Shown piece by piece: positions 8,177 to 18,300 of a stretch of DNA of 64,000 nt. A program made the position numbers and the translations under genes. The stretch is from Bradyrhizobium sp. 1 (GTDB lineage: Bacteria; Pseudomonadota; Alphaproteobacteria; Rhizobiales; Xanthobacteraceae). The notes below the pieces were generated by a model, which was given only the letters and a program-made list of their open reading frames with translations, did not search any database and was not told where the DNA came from. The stretch spans positions 300,837-364,836 of the forward strand of contig NZ_JADPJH010000011.1 of NCBI RefSeq assembly GCF_023073315.1, in the 5' to 3' direction. Numbering within the stretch: the first letter of the stretch is position 1; the number at the start of each line of letters is the position of its first letter.

Positions 8177-9421
8177 ATGATCCGCTACCCGCGACGGAGG
8201 TTGTTGCAGGCCGGCGCAGCGTTCGCTGGCGCAACTGCATTTGGGTTTCCCGCAATCGTCAGGGCGCAGGCCGAGAAGATGCGGATCGGGCACCTCACCC
8301 CGCTCACCGGCTTCCTCGGCGTGATTGGCAGCTACGCCCAGCTTGGCGTGAAGCTCGCCGCCGAAGAGATCAACGCGTCCGGCGGCATTTTGGGCAAGCC
8401 GATCGACCTGCTCTCGGAAGACTCGATTAATCCGGCAACCGCCGCGACCAAGGCACAGCGCATGCTGGAGCAGGATGGCGCGGTGGTGCTGCTGGGAGAG
8501 ATCTCATCGGCCTCCTCGCTCACCATCATGCAGGTGGCCGAGCGCAACAAGAAGGTGTTCTTCTCGACCGGCGCGCGCTCGGACGCGCTGCGCGGCAAGA
8601 ACTGCAACAAATACTCCTTCCACTGCGACATCCCGAACACCGTGATGGTCAACGCGGTCGGCACCGCGCTGTCGCAGAAGGGCATGGTGAAGGGCAAGAA
8701 GTTCTTCACCCTCACGGCCGACTACATCTTCGGTCATGACCTGCTGAAGGCGGCAAAGACCTTTTTCGGCGCGCATGAGGCGAATTTGATCGGCGACGAA
8801 CTGATCGCAACTGATGTCACCGACTTCAGTCCGTACCTGCTGAAAGTGCGGCAGGCAAAGCCCGACGTGGTCTGCTGCAACCTCGCCGGCAACCAGGTGA
8901 CCAACCTCGTCAAGCAATATGCCGAATTCGGCTTCCCCTATCCGCTGGTCGGCTTCAATCTCAACACCGGCGATGCCTGGGCCGCGGGCGCCGGCAATCT
9001 CAGCGGGACCTGGCCCACCGTCTGGTATCACACGCTAGCCAATCCCACATCGCAGGCGTTCGTCGCGGCGTTCACCAAGAAATACGGCAAGCCGCCGGAG
9101 AACCACGCTTGGATCGACTACATCACGCTCAAGCTCCTTGCGGAGGCGATCAACACGACGAAGTCGACCGACAGCGGCGAGCTGATCGCTTATTTCGAGA
9201 AGCAGGCGCAGTTCGACATCGGCAAAACGCGAAAGGCCTATTTCCGCTCGTGGGATCATCAGCTGGTGCAGGAGGCCTATCCCTTTACGGTGAAGCCGAA
9301 GGACCAGATGAAGGACCAGTGGGACATGCTGGTGCTCGGCGACGTGGTGCCGGCGGCGAACGATGCGCTGGAGACGATCTATCCGACCAGAGAGCAGAAC
9401 CCCTGCGAGATGAAGGCCTGA
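8177..9421 (+). CDS. Branched-chain-type ABC transporter substrate-binding protein
   Basis: The 414-residue protein starts with a twin-arginine-like signal (YPRRRLLQAGAAFAGATAFG) and continues as a type I periplasmic binding protein (MRIGHLTPLTGFLGVIGSYA, LAAEEINASGGILGKPIDL). It belongs to the LivJ/AmiC-like group that captures amino acids, amides, urea or aromatic acids outside the membrane. A GGGAGGAG ribosome binding site precedes ATG 8177, which replaces an upstream in-frame start at 8138. It heads a transporter operon with the permease genes directly downstream. The ligand cannot be read from the sequence; the IclR/ThDP context suggests an organic acid rather than an amino acid. Confidence 0.86.
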   Translation: MIRYPRRRLLQAGAAFAGATAFGFPAIVRAQAEKMRIGHLTPLTGFLGVIGSYAQLGVKLAAEEINASGGILGKPIDLLSEDSINPATAATKAQRMLEQDGAVVLLGEISSASSLTIMQVAERNKKVFFSTGARSDALRGKNCNKYSFHCDIPNTVMVNAVGTALSQKGMVKGKKFFTLTADYIFGHDLLKAAKTFFGAHEANLIGDELIATDVTDFSPYLLKVRQAKPDVVCCNLAGNQVTNLVKQYAEFGFPYPLVGFNLNTGDAWAAGAGNLSGTWPTVWYHTLANPTSQAFVAAFTKKYGKPPENHAWIDYITLKLLAEAINTTKSTDSGELIAYFEKQAQFDIGKTRKAYFRSWDHQLVQEAYPFTVKPKDQMKDQWDMLVLGDVVPAANDALETIYPTREQNPCEMKA

Positions 9422-9448
9422 CGCGCACCCACGCGGCAAGGACGCAAC

Positions 9449-10324
9449 ATGCAGTTCGAGTTCCTGCTGGAACAGGTGGTCAACGGCCTCGTGCTCGGAG
9501 GCTACTACCTGCTCATCGCGCTCGGGCTATCGCTGATCTTCTCCGTCGGCGGCATCGTCAACCTCGCGCATGGCGCTTTCTATGCGCTCGGCGCCTATGT
9601 CTGCGTCGAGCTGACGAAACGGGTCGGCTTCGGCGCCTCGGTGGTGATCTCGCCGTTTGTGGTTGCCCTGCTCGGCATTCTCTTTGAACGCTTCATCCTG
9701 CGCCGCTTCTACACGGCCGATCCCATTCTCAGTCTGCTCGTGACCTTCGGACTCGCGATGGTCGCGGAGCAGGCGATCCGCATGATCTGGGGTGCAGCAC
9801 CCGTTTCAACGGAGATCCCGCAAAGCTTTCGCGGCTCGGTCATCGTCGGCGATTTCCTGTTCTCGCGCTATCGCCTGCTGATCCTCGCCGTCGTCGCCGC
9901 TATGCTGCTCGGCATCTGGCTGCTGCTGCAAAAGACCTCGTTCGGCCGCGTGGTGCGCGCCGGCATCCAGCGGCCCGACATGGTCGCAGCGCTCGGCATC
10001 CGCCTGCAGCCCTACATGACCGCGGTAGTGATGCTCGGCGTCGGCATGGCCGCACTCGGCGGCGCTTTCTTTGCGCCGATCACCACCGTGCATCCGGCGA
10101 TGGGCGCCGAGATCATGACGGTCGCCTTCGTCGTCGTCGTGATCGGCGGCCTCGGCAGCTTTTGGGGCGTCGTCATCTCAGCCCTCCTCGTTGGCGTGGT
10201 GCGCGGCATCACCATTCACTTCGAACCTGCGGCCGGTGAAGCCTCGATCTACGTCCTGATGTTCCTGGTGCTGCTGGTGCGCCCACGCGGACTGCTCGGC
10301 GAGCGCATCGAGAAGTTCGAATGA
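9449..10324 (+). CDS. LivH-type ABC transporter permease
   Basis: The 291-residue polytopic inner-membrane protein begins MQFEFLLEQVVNGLVLGGYY and contains the LivH hallmark IVNLAHGAFYALGAYV near its N terminus. Its last codons overlap the next gene (ATGA, 10321-10324), implying translational coupling with the fused permease-ATPase protein. With that partner it would form the membrane pore of a branched-chain-type importer. Confidence 0.9.
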   Translation: MQFEFLLEQVVNGLVLGGYYLLIALGLSLIFSVGGIVNLAHGAFYALGAYVCVELTKRVGFGASVVISPFVVALLGILFERFILRRFYTADPILSLLVTFGLAMVAEQAIRMIWGAAPVSTEIPQSFRGSVIVGDFLFSRYRLLILAVVAAMLLGIWLLLQKTSFGRVVRAGIQRPDMVAALGIRLQPYMTAVVMLGVGMAALGGAFFAPITTVHPAMGAEIMTVAFVVVVIGGLGSFWGVVISALLVGVVRGITIHFEPAAGEASIYVLMFLVLLVRPRGLLGERIEKFE

Positions 10325-12861
10325 GAAGCACCCCGACCATCGACAGGCTGAGGCCGCTGCTTATCGCGACCGCGGCGGTCGTCGCTCTGCCCTTGCTGTT
10401 GAAGGCATTCGGCCTGTCACTGAACACCGGTACGTGGATCGTCGGTCTCGCGATCGCGACCATGGGGCTCAACCTCTGCATCGGCTATACCGGCCTCGTC
10501 TCGTTCGGCCACAGCGCCTGGTTCGGGATCGGTGCCTACGCCGCAGGCCTGATCCAGCTGTGCTTCTTCCCCGGCGAGATCTGGCTGCCTCTGCTCGGGT
10601 CGATGGTCGTTGTCGCCCTCGCATCAAGCGCGATCGGCATGCTGATCCTGCGCCGGCGCGGCGTCTATTTTTCGCTGCTCACGCTGGCGCTCGCGGCGCT
10701 GGTCTACACCACCGCGTTCCGCTGGACGAGCCTCACCGGCGGCGAGGACGGGCTTGGCGGGCTGAAGCGCGGCGGCATCGGACCCATCAGCTTCGACACC
10801 GCGCTCAACTATTACATCGTGGTCGCGATCATCGGGCTCGCCGTGCTCTATGTGCTGATGCGCCTGGTGCGCTCGCCGTTCGGGCATGTGCTGGTGGCGA
10901 TCCGCGAGAACCAGCTGCGCGCGAGCTTTCAGGGCTATCCGGTCGAGCGTTACAAGCTTGCGATGTTCGTGATCTCCGCCGTCGTCACCGGCCTTGCCGG
11001 CGCGCTGATCGCATTCCTGAACTATCTCGTTTCGGCCGAAGCCGTCTCGGTGCCGTTCGCCGGCGAGCTGCTGGCGATGGTGGTCATCGGCGGGATGCGC
11101 AGCCTCTTGGGCCCCGCGCTCGGCGCGCTGTTCTTCATCCTGTTCCGCGAGCTGTTCTCGATCTGGACGTCGGACTGGCTGTTCTGGTTCGGCCTGACCT
11201 TCGTGGCCTTCGTGATGTATTCGCCCGGCGGCCTCGTCGGCATCGGCTCGCTGATCATGCGGCGGCTCCGTCCGCCTGCGGAAGAGACGGCCGCGATGAG
11301 CCGGCGCAAGATCTATGACGGTTTGCCGCTGCCCGACTTCCTGCGGCCGGAAGCATTGAAAGGCACCGTGCTCGAAGTCAGCGGCGTCTCGCGGAAGTTC
11401 GGCGGCATCCGCGCGGTCGAGAATGCCAGCATCAAAGTCGCCGCCGGCGAGATCCATGCGCTGATCGGGCCGAACGGCGCCGGCAAGACCACGCTGTTCA
11501 ATCTGGTCTCCGGCCTCTACGCGCCGGACCAGGGCACGATACGTCTGCAGGGCCGCAACATCGCCGGCGTGCGCGCCAACCAGATCTGTCATCAGGGGCT
11601 GGCGCGCTCGTTCCAGATCACCAATCTGTTTCGCGGGCTCTCCATCTACGAGAACTTGCGGCTATCGCTGCAAGCGCGCCGCCCGATGCGATTCAACATC
11701 TGGAATGACATCGACGCGTATCCAGAGATTCATGCCGAGACCGCGGCGCTGACAAAATTCCTCGGGCTCGAAGGCATCGAGGAGATCGAGGGCGGCGAGC
11801 TCTCCTATGGCGGACAGCGGCTCGTCGATCTCGGCATCGCGCTCGGCTCAAAACCGCAGGTGCTGCTGCTCGACGAACCGCTCGCAGGGCTCGCCGCTGC
11901 CGAGCGCGAGCGCGTCTCCAACCTCGTCAGGAACATCGCAGCCAACATTCCCGTGCTGATCGTCGAACACGACATCGATCGCGTGCTCGGCTTCTCGCAA
12001 ATCGTCACCGTGATGAACCAGGGCGAGGTCCTGATGTCCGACTGTCCGAAAGCTGTTCGGGCCGATCTGCGGGTGCAGGAGATCTATACTGGCAAGGGCA
12101 TTCCCGCCGTCGAGCATCGGCGCAGCCCTGAGGAGGCCGGCGAGCACGAGACCGTGCTGCGCCTCGATCGCGTCAACACATTCTATGGCAAGAGCCACAT
12201 CCTCAACGACGCCGCGCTCGACGTCCGCGAGGGCGAAATCGTCGCGCTACTGGGCCGCAACGGCGCCGGCAAGTCGACGCTGCTCAAGTCCATCGCCGGG
12301 CTGGTGCCGGCGGCGTCAGGCAGCATCGAGTATCGCGGCATCGACATCGCGCGCCTTCCCGCTCCCGACATCGCGCGCCGCGGCGTCGGCTATGTGCCGC
12401 AGGGGCGCGGGCTGTTTGCCGGCATGACCGTGCGCGAAAACCTCGCGCTCGGCCGCCTCGCGCGCAAGACCGATGGCAGCGACGGCGTGGTCTGGAGCGA
12501 GGAGCAGATCCTGCACACTTTCCCGCGCCTGAAGGAACGCATGAACGTCGCCGCGGACTATCTCTCCGGCGGCGAGCAGCAGATGGTTGCGGTCGCTCGT
12601 GCGATGTCCGGCAATGTCCGCCTGCTGCTGTTGGACGAGCCGTTCGAGGGTCTCGCGCCGGCGGTCACACTCGAATTGTTCAAGGTGTTCGACCAGCTTC
12701 GCCGGCACATGTCGATCGTCGTCGTCGAGCACAATCTCGACCTCGTGCTCGCACTCGCCGACCGGGTCTTTGCGCTCGAGCGCGGCGCCGTGTTCCACCA
12801 GGGACCGGCGGCGCCGCTGCTGAACGATCTCGGCTATCGCAAGCAGATCCTGTGGCTCTAG
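10321..12861 (+). CDS. Fused LivM permease - LivG ATPase - LivF ATPase
   Basis: The 846-residue protein joins three normally separate subunits. Residues 1 to about 320 are a LivM-type permease. Residues about 345-590 are a LivG-type ATPase with Walker A at 383-390 (GPNGAGKT), signature LSYGGQ at 494-499 and Walker B LLLDEPLAG. Residues about 605-846 are a LivF-type ATPase with Walker A at 645-652 (GRNGAGKS), signature LSGGEQ and LLLDEPFEG. All catalytic motifs look intact, so the fusion should work with the LivH-type partner. Permease-LivG fusions are familiar; the triple fusion is less so. No stop codon or frameshift separates the parts. Confidence 0.92.
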   Translation: MRSTPTIDRLRPLLIATAAVVALPLLLKAFGLSLNTGTWIVGLAIATMGLNLCIGYTGLVSFGHSAWFGIGAYAAGLIQLCFFPGEIWLPLLGSMVVVALASSAIGMLILRRRGVYFSLLTLALAALVYTTAFRWTSLTGGEDGLGGLKRGGIGPISFDTALNYYIVVAIIGLAVLYVLMRLVRSPFGHVLVAIRENQLRASFQGYPVERYKLAMFVISAVVTGLAGALIAFLNYLVSAEAVSVPFAGELLAMVVIGGMRSLLGPALGALFFILFRELFSIWTSDWLFWFGLTFVAFVMYSPGGLVGIGSLIMRRLRPPAEETAAMSRRKIYDGLPLPDFLRPEALKGTVLEVSGVSRKFGGIRAVENASIKVAAGEIHALIGPNGAGKTTLFNLVSGLYAPDQGTIRLQGRNIAGVRANQICHQGLARSFQITNLFRGLSIYENLRLSLQARRPMRFNIWNDIDAYPEIHAETAALTKFLGLEGIEEIEGGELSYGGQRLVDLGIALGSKPQVLLLDEPLAGLAAAERERVSNLVRNIAANIPVLIVEHDIDRVLGFSQIVTVMNQGEVLMSDCPKAVRADLRVQEIYTGKGIPAVEHRRSPEEAGEHETVLRLDRVNTFYGKSHILNDAALDVREGEIVALLGRNGAGKSTLLKSIAGLVPAASGSIEYRGIDIARLPAPDIARRGVGYVPQGRGLFAGMTVRENLALGRLARKTDGSDGVVWSEEQILHTFPRLKERMNVAADYLSGGEQQMVAVARAMSGNVRLLLLDEPFEGLAPAVTLELFKVFDQLRRHMSIVVVEHNLDLVLALADRVFALERGAVFHQGPAAPLLNDLGYRKQILWL

Positions 12862-12867
12862 GGCCCC

Positions 12868-13851
12868 CTACTCCGCCTTGATGTTCGCGGCCGCGACGAC
12901 CTCGGCGAGCTCCTTTGTCTCCTTCGCGATCTTCGCGGCATACTCGGCCGGGGTCAGCATGCTGACGACGCCCTGCGAGCCGAGCTTCTCCTCCACTGCC
13001 TGATCCTTGGCGGCCGCGACGATCTCCCGGTGCAGCGTCTCCAGGATCGGGGCAGGTGTCGCCTTCGGCATGAAGAAGCCGACCCAGAACGAGAGATCGA
13101 AGCCGGGATAGCCGGCTTCCGCGACGGTCGGCACGTCGGGCAGCGACGGCAACCGCTCGGCCGATGACACCGCCAGCGCACGCAGCTTTCCGCCTTTCAC
13201 CAGCGGCACCGCAGACAGCGGATCGAACACCGCCAGCACCTCCTGCGCGAGAATGCCGACCTCGGAAGCCGCGCCGCCGCGATAGGGCACGTGAATCATC
13301 TTGATGCCGGCCTTCTGGCTGAGCAGCTCCATGGCGAGGTGGGCGAGGTTGCCATTGCCGCCGGAGCCGTAAGCGAGCTCGCCCGGCCTGGCCTTCGCCG
13401 CGGCGACGAGATCGGCGACGGTCTTGATGTGGGCGGTCTTGGGGTTCTCAGGATTGACGACGAGCACGAGCGGCGCCGAGACGACGGTGGTCAGCGGCGC
13501 GAAGTCGCCTTGCGGATCGTAGCGGATATCCTTGAACAAGGTCTTGTTGAGCGTGATCGTGGATGAGTTGCAGGCGAGCATGGTGTAGCCGTCCGCGTCC
13601 GCATGCGCCACGCCTTCGGCAGCGATCATGCCGTTGGCCCCGGCGCGGTTCTCGACCACGAAGGGCTGTCCGAGTTTTGCACCTAACCGATCGCCGATGA
13701 TGCGCGCGACGACGTCGACCGGACCTCCTGCGCTGAAGCCGACCATGACCTTGACCGGCCGCGTCGGGTATTTCTGGGCGACGGCCTGGGTCGAGAGTGC
13801 AGAGGCGAACAATCCGGCGATGACTGCCAGCAGGCGAGCCGTTCGTTGCAT
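12868..13851 (-). CDS. TctC/Bug-type tripartite tricarboxylate transporter binding protein
   Basis: The 327-residue secreted protein has a signal peptide (MQRTARLLAVIAGLFASALS) followed by the Bug-family start YPTRPVKVMVGFSAGGPVDV and the VENRAGANGMIA motif. These periplasmic proteins bind organic acids and related carboxylates. ATG 13851 is preceded by GGGGAGAG, so a longer frame from 13998 is not used. No TctA/TctB membrane partners are adjacent, as is usual for the greatly expanded Bug family. It is convergent with the Liv-type operon (6-bp gap). Confidence 0.9.
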   Translation of the reverse strand: MQRTARLLAVIAGLFASALSTQAVAQKYPTRPVKVMVGFSAGGPVDVVARIIGDRLGAKLGQPFVVENRAGANGMIAAEGVAHADADGYTMLACNSSTITLNKTLFKDIRYDPQGDFAPLTTVVSAPLVLVVNPENPKTAHIKTVADLVAAAKARPGELAYGSGGNGNLAHLAMELLSQKAGIKMIHVPYRGGAASEVGILAQEVLAVFDPLSAVPLVKGGKLRALAVSSAERLPSLPDVPTVAEAGYPGFDLSFWVGFFMPKATPAPILETLHREIVAAAKDQAVEEKLGSQGVVSMLTPAEYAAKIAKETKELAEVVAAANIKAE

Positions 13852-14282
13852 TCGTTCTCTCCCCGGACCGCATTGCGCCGCTTGTGCATGTTTGTTGATA
13901 CGGCGCGTGTGACCCGCATGATTAGCGGTCTCGCCGGAATTCGCAATCGCGTTTGTGCGCCGGCATTCCGCCGCGCGGCAGGTGAGACCGGCGTCCAAAT
14001 AAGAAATGCGAAAACAACCCCATGCACAGTAGCCGGCGCCTGCGAGAACAAGGACTTACGCGCGAGGTAAATTTTTCGGATACAGCGAATTAGATGTTGA
14101 CCCGTCGGGCAAAACACTGGCAGAATGCCACTATCGCAACAATCGTCGGCGTCCGCACCGGACTGGCCCAGGCCATGCCGACGCTGTTGCGCGCAAACCC
14201 TTCATCGACATCTCGAAATTCGCAATCGCGCGCAGCAAGCGAACGATCGCTCGCGCGCCTGCGCCAGCAAAGGACACAGCAC
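13852..14282. other. Intergenic region with no gene seen
   Basis: This 431-bp stretch separates the divergent TctC-type gene and the 14283 gene and must hold both promoters. I see no convincing reading frame, terminator or RNA gene. The 14-mer AATTCGCAATCGCG occurs at 13938-13951 here and again at 14217-14230, near its right end. Confidence 0.5.
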
Positions 14283-14891
14283 ATGACAACGACAGCTCCG
14301 AACTGCCTCGGCACTGCGCCGGCTGCGGCAAACGATCGCAGAGACTTGCCTGCGAGCCCGCGCGTAAAACTCTACAAGCGGCGCATCGCGATCCGCCATC
14401 CGGACCCGCAAGCCGGCGAGCGTCTTCTGGCCGATTCACTTGGCGCCGTCGACCTTGACGCCATGCACGGCATTCTGAAGCAATTGGTCAAAGCGAGCGC
14501 GATCGGGCAGAAGCCTGATGAGGCCAATCTCGCCTTCATGATCTCGATGATCAGGAGCATCGCGCCGAGGGATTCCATCGAGGCCATGCTGGTATCTCAG
14601 ATGGTCTCCGTTCATATGGCCGCGATGCGCTGCGCTTGTCGTCTCGCGTGCACGGACGATCTTGCGCAGCAGGAGAGCGTCACACGCGCCCTGACCCGGC
14701 TCACCCGCACCTTCGCCGCTCAGGTCGAGGCGCTGAGCCGTCACCGCAACAGCGACGAGCGCGCGATCACGGTGAAAAACCTGTCCGTGCAGGACGGAGG
14801 ACAGGCAATCGTAGGCAACGTCACCCAGCATGCCAACGTGCTTGTTGCGGAGGCGGCAACGGGGGGGACGCGGCAAGGCGCAGGCCTGTGA
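14283..14891 (+). CDS. Hypothetical helical protein, first gene of an HGG-type pair
   Basis: The 202-residue soluble protein has a disordered Ala/Arg-rich N terminus and a helical body (about 60-165) with Met/Cys-rich helices (QMVSVHMAAMRCACRLACTDD). It ends in NLSVQDGGQAIVGNVTQHANVLV, a short segment that looks beta-strand-like. AAAGGA lies 8 nt before ATG 14283. Its stop overlaps the GTG of the next gene (GTGA), so the two are probably co-translated. I do not recognise the function. The pairing with an HGG/SGAP small protein is, from memory, recurrent in related genomes and may have a phage origin. Confidence 0.7.
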   Translation: MTTTAPNCLGTAPAAANDRRDLPASPRVKLYKRRIAIRHPDPQAGERLLADSLGAVDLDAMHGILKQLVKASAIGQKPDEANLAFMISMIRSIAPRDSIEAMLVSQMVSVHMAAMRCACRLACTDDLAQQESVTRALTRLTRTFAAQVEALSRHRNSDERAITVKNLSVQDGGQAIVGNVTQHANVLVAEAATGGTRQGAGL

Positions 14892-15157
14892 CCGGCACTC
14901 ACGCCCGCAACACCGGCCCGATGCGAGCCAGCCCCCGCTGCGGCGCCCGAACTCGCGACGGCGCCGCGTGCCGCGCACCGGCGGCACACGGGAAGGAGCG
15001 ATGTCGCATGCATGGTGGGGCGCGGAGAAGCGGTGCGCCGAGAGGAAACGGGAATGCCAAACGGCACGGGCTGTTCACGAGCGATGCGATCGCCGAACGA
15101 GAACAGGCCCGGGTGTTGCTCGACGAAGCACAAGAATTGCTGCAGAAGTTGAGGTGA
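14888..15157 (+). CDS. Small Cys/HGG-motif protein (89 aa)
   Basis: The predicted 89-residue protein carries a possible metal site (CGARTRDGAACRAP, ending CRMHGG) followed by SGAPRGNGNAKRHGLF and a short acidic helix. The HGG...SGAP...N..KHG pattern is a familiar but uncharacterised bacterial and phage motif. Start: the GTG at 14888 overlaps the upstream stop and has AAGGCG ahead of it; ATG 14921 (78 aa) is the alternative. It is followed by about 160 bp without a gene. A nucleic-acid-binding role is plausible but only inferred. Confidence 0.65.
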   Translation: MTGTHARNTGPMRASPRCGARTRDGAACRAPAAHGKERCRMHGGARRSGAPRGNGNAKRHGLFTSDAIAEREQARVLLDEAQELLQKLR

Positions 15158-15316
15158 TCGACCGTCTGGCCCTGCCACCTCTCCCTGGAATGGGTCGGCT
15201 TCGCTTCCCATCCCTCCGCCCTGACAATTTATGCGTGCCTGTGAACTGCTTCACACGCGTGCCTTCGCCGATCTCGGTAGTCTGGGCCGATCTCGGTGAA
15301 ACAGGCGGAGGGTGTC

Positions 15317-18300
15317 ATGGGGGCATTAAACCTTTCACAGGTTCTTTGGGAAGAGCGGCGGGCGCTCGCCGGCGCTCCTCTGGGATTCCCGCGTAAAGAC
15401 GAGAACGGTCCGGCACCCGGCCCTTCGCCGGTGGCGGCACAGCCAGCGGCCGAGGCTTCGCCAAAACCAGCCTACGACTTATCGGTTTCGAATTCGATTT
15501 CAAATCAACCACCGTCCTCCGAAACCCCGCCGGACTCGTTGCCGCCGCCGACGGCTCCCGTGCCAGAGCAACTCCTCACCGTCTACCGGGCCCTGAACGC
15601 GGACGACCGATGGGCGCTGTGCCTGTCCGGCGGAGGAATCCGCAGCGCGGCGTTTGCGCTCGGCATCCTGCAAAGGATTGCGGCGCTGGAGGTCACGTCG
15701 AAGCGCAAAGGCGATGCGCAAGGTTCGGCACTGAAGCAGTTCGAATATCTTTCGACCGTGTCGGGAGGTGGATATATCGGCAGCTGGCTATCGGCCTGGC
15801 TCTATCAGCAGCGTAAGCCACCTCGTGACAGGGCTGGCGATCATAGGAGCGACGTCAGTCAGGGCTCCACTCCGGACCCGGTGGTTTCAGCACTGAATCG
15901 GCGAGAGAGCCGCGGCCAACTCGGAGATCACGAAGAAGCAGAGCCGATTTCCAACCTTCGGCGCAACTCGCACTTTCTCTCGCCAAGCTTCTCGTCGTTG
16001 TCTCCCGACCTGTGGAGCGATGTTGCCAGCGTCCTGCGCAATCTGTTTCTCAACTGGATCCTGCTCGTCCCTCCCATGATCCTTGCGGTGCTTGTCACCA
16101 AGGCGCTCTCCTTTGCTCTGATCGACGCCCACGGCATCACAGAAAGGTCGATCTGGTTCCTGGTCGTGATGGCCATACCAACGCTGTGCTTGTTGGTTTC
16201 CCTGTCCTTCTCTGTCGCGAACCGCCCCGCCCGCGGCTGGATCAATGTCCCGCAACCCCGCTTTCTCCTGTGCGATCTCACCCCCTTCCTTGTCGGCGCC
16301 GCACTGCTGGTTTTCGTGTTGCAAAGTCCGTATGGCCTGAAGACGCTTTCGGGCCTGCTCGCCGCCGGAGGATTCGGATTTCTCGAGCAATTCGAACGCG
16401 ACCACCTGCTCGCGGCTGTGCTGATCCGCGGAACGATCCTTGGGGTGGTCTTTTTTCTCGTGTCCTGGGGGCTGGCGCCGCTGTGGACCGTCATTTTCGG
16501 GAGATCGGCCCGCCCACCACCTGCGGCGCGTCCCAAGCATCCCGCGCTCGAGCCCTTCGCCTGGGCCATCGCCGGCGCGGCTTTCGGTCTGCTGAGCGCC
16601 GCGGGACTGATTTTGCTCTGGAGCATCAACCCGTCCGACTCCGCCGCGACGGCAGCGGGCTTTGCCTGCGTGCTCGGGCTGCCCTGGATCGTGCTGGCGC
16701 GCATCGTCGCCGACGTGATCTATATCTCGTTTGCCGAATTTCTGTCCGAGGTCGACGTCGGGCTCGAATTTCAGGCGCGGTCGAGCGGGCTTTTCACGCT
16801 GGCCTATCTCGGCTGGCTGTTGTGGTTCGGGCTCGTGCTCGGCGCGCCACCGGCCGCAAGATGGATCGAGAGTCAGCTTGGTGCTGCAACCGTCCCCTCG
16901 CTCGCAGCCGGGGGAGGCCTTTCCGGCCTGTTCTCCATCATTCTCGGAGCGAGCTCGAAGACAAAGACCGCCGCCGAGCAGGTGTCGGGCCTGAGGCAAT
17001 ATCTCGGACTCAACACGATCGCAGCCGTCGCGGCGGCGATCTTCGCGGCGGTTCTGGTTGCCCTGCTGTCCATTGGTTGGGATGCGGCTTTCAAATTGCT
17101 CGCCCCTGGGGCCGTCGGCCACATGCCCTGGACCATCGTGTTGGTCGTGGGCGCCTTGCTCGGCGTGCTGATCTATGCGGCCGCACATGTCCTCAGCATC
17201 AACCGATACTCACTCCACGGCCTCTACCGGAACCGTCTGGTTCGTGCCTTTCTCGGTGCCTCGCGCAACGAAAAGGAGCGTGACAAAACTAAGAATGCCT
17301 TTACGGATTTCGACGGTCGCGACAGCCCGCTCCTGCACGAGCTTTGGGAGCATGGCGTCACACCGACGGGCGCCAATTGGAAGCCGTTCCACGTCATCAG
17401 CGGAGCGCTCAACCTCGTCTCGTCCAAGAACTTGGCATGGCAAGAACGGATGGCGGCGCCTTTCACGTTCTCGCCGCTGCATTGCGGCAGCGCCATATTC
17501 TCAGACGGTGCGTACCGGACAACCTACGCCACGACCGACCAGCCGCAGCCCTATGGCGGAAACCTGACGCTCGGAACCGCCATGGCGATTTCCGGCGCGG
17601 CCGTGAGTCCGAGCATGGGCTACAACTCGTCGCCTGGCGTCGCCTTCCTGATGGCACTGTTCAATGTGCGCCTCGGCTGGTGGCTGGCCAATCCGCGCAG
17701 CGACAACCCCTATTATTCAGAGATCAAGCCGACAAACGCACTCCGACCGTTTTTCATGGAGATGTTCGGCCTGACGAGCGAGACCGAGCGCTGGGTCTAC
17801 CTCAGCGACGGCGGACATTTCGAAAACCTCGGCCTCTACGAAATGGTTCGCCGACGCTGCCGCGTGATCGTGGTCAGCGATGCCGGCTGCGACCCCGACT
17901 ACTCCTTCGAGGACCTCGGCAACGCGCTTCGCAAGATCTGGATCGATCTCGGTGTGCGGATCGACCTGCACGGCCTGGACCTTCTCAAGAAGCGATTCAC
18001 GGAACGGCCCAGCCCTGCAAAGCAAGGACCGTACTGGGCGGTCGGCGATATCCTCTATAGCGAGGCCGACGGTGGCAAGTCGCAGAACGGCGTGCTGCTG
18101 TATTTCAAGTCGGGCCTGCACGGCACGGAACCCATGGGCATATTGAGCTATGCGATCGCCCACGCGACCTTTCCGCATGAGTCGACGCTGAACCAGTTCT
18201 TCTCGGAATCGCAATTCGAGAGCTATCGTTCGCTCGGTTACGAGATCGCAGACCGCGCATTCGAAACCGGCGAGGGCCTTGCGGTCGACGCAGCGACCGG

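Noticed and set aside
13938-14230. 14-mer AATTCGCAATCGCG occurring at 13938-13951 and 14217-14230
   Set aside because: Only two unflanked copies; no symmetry or conserved spacing, and chance or local duplication cannot be excluded.
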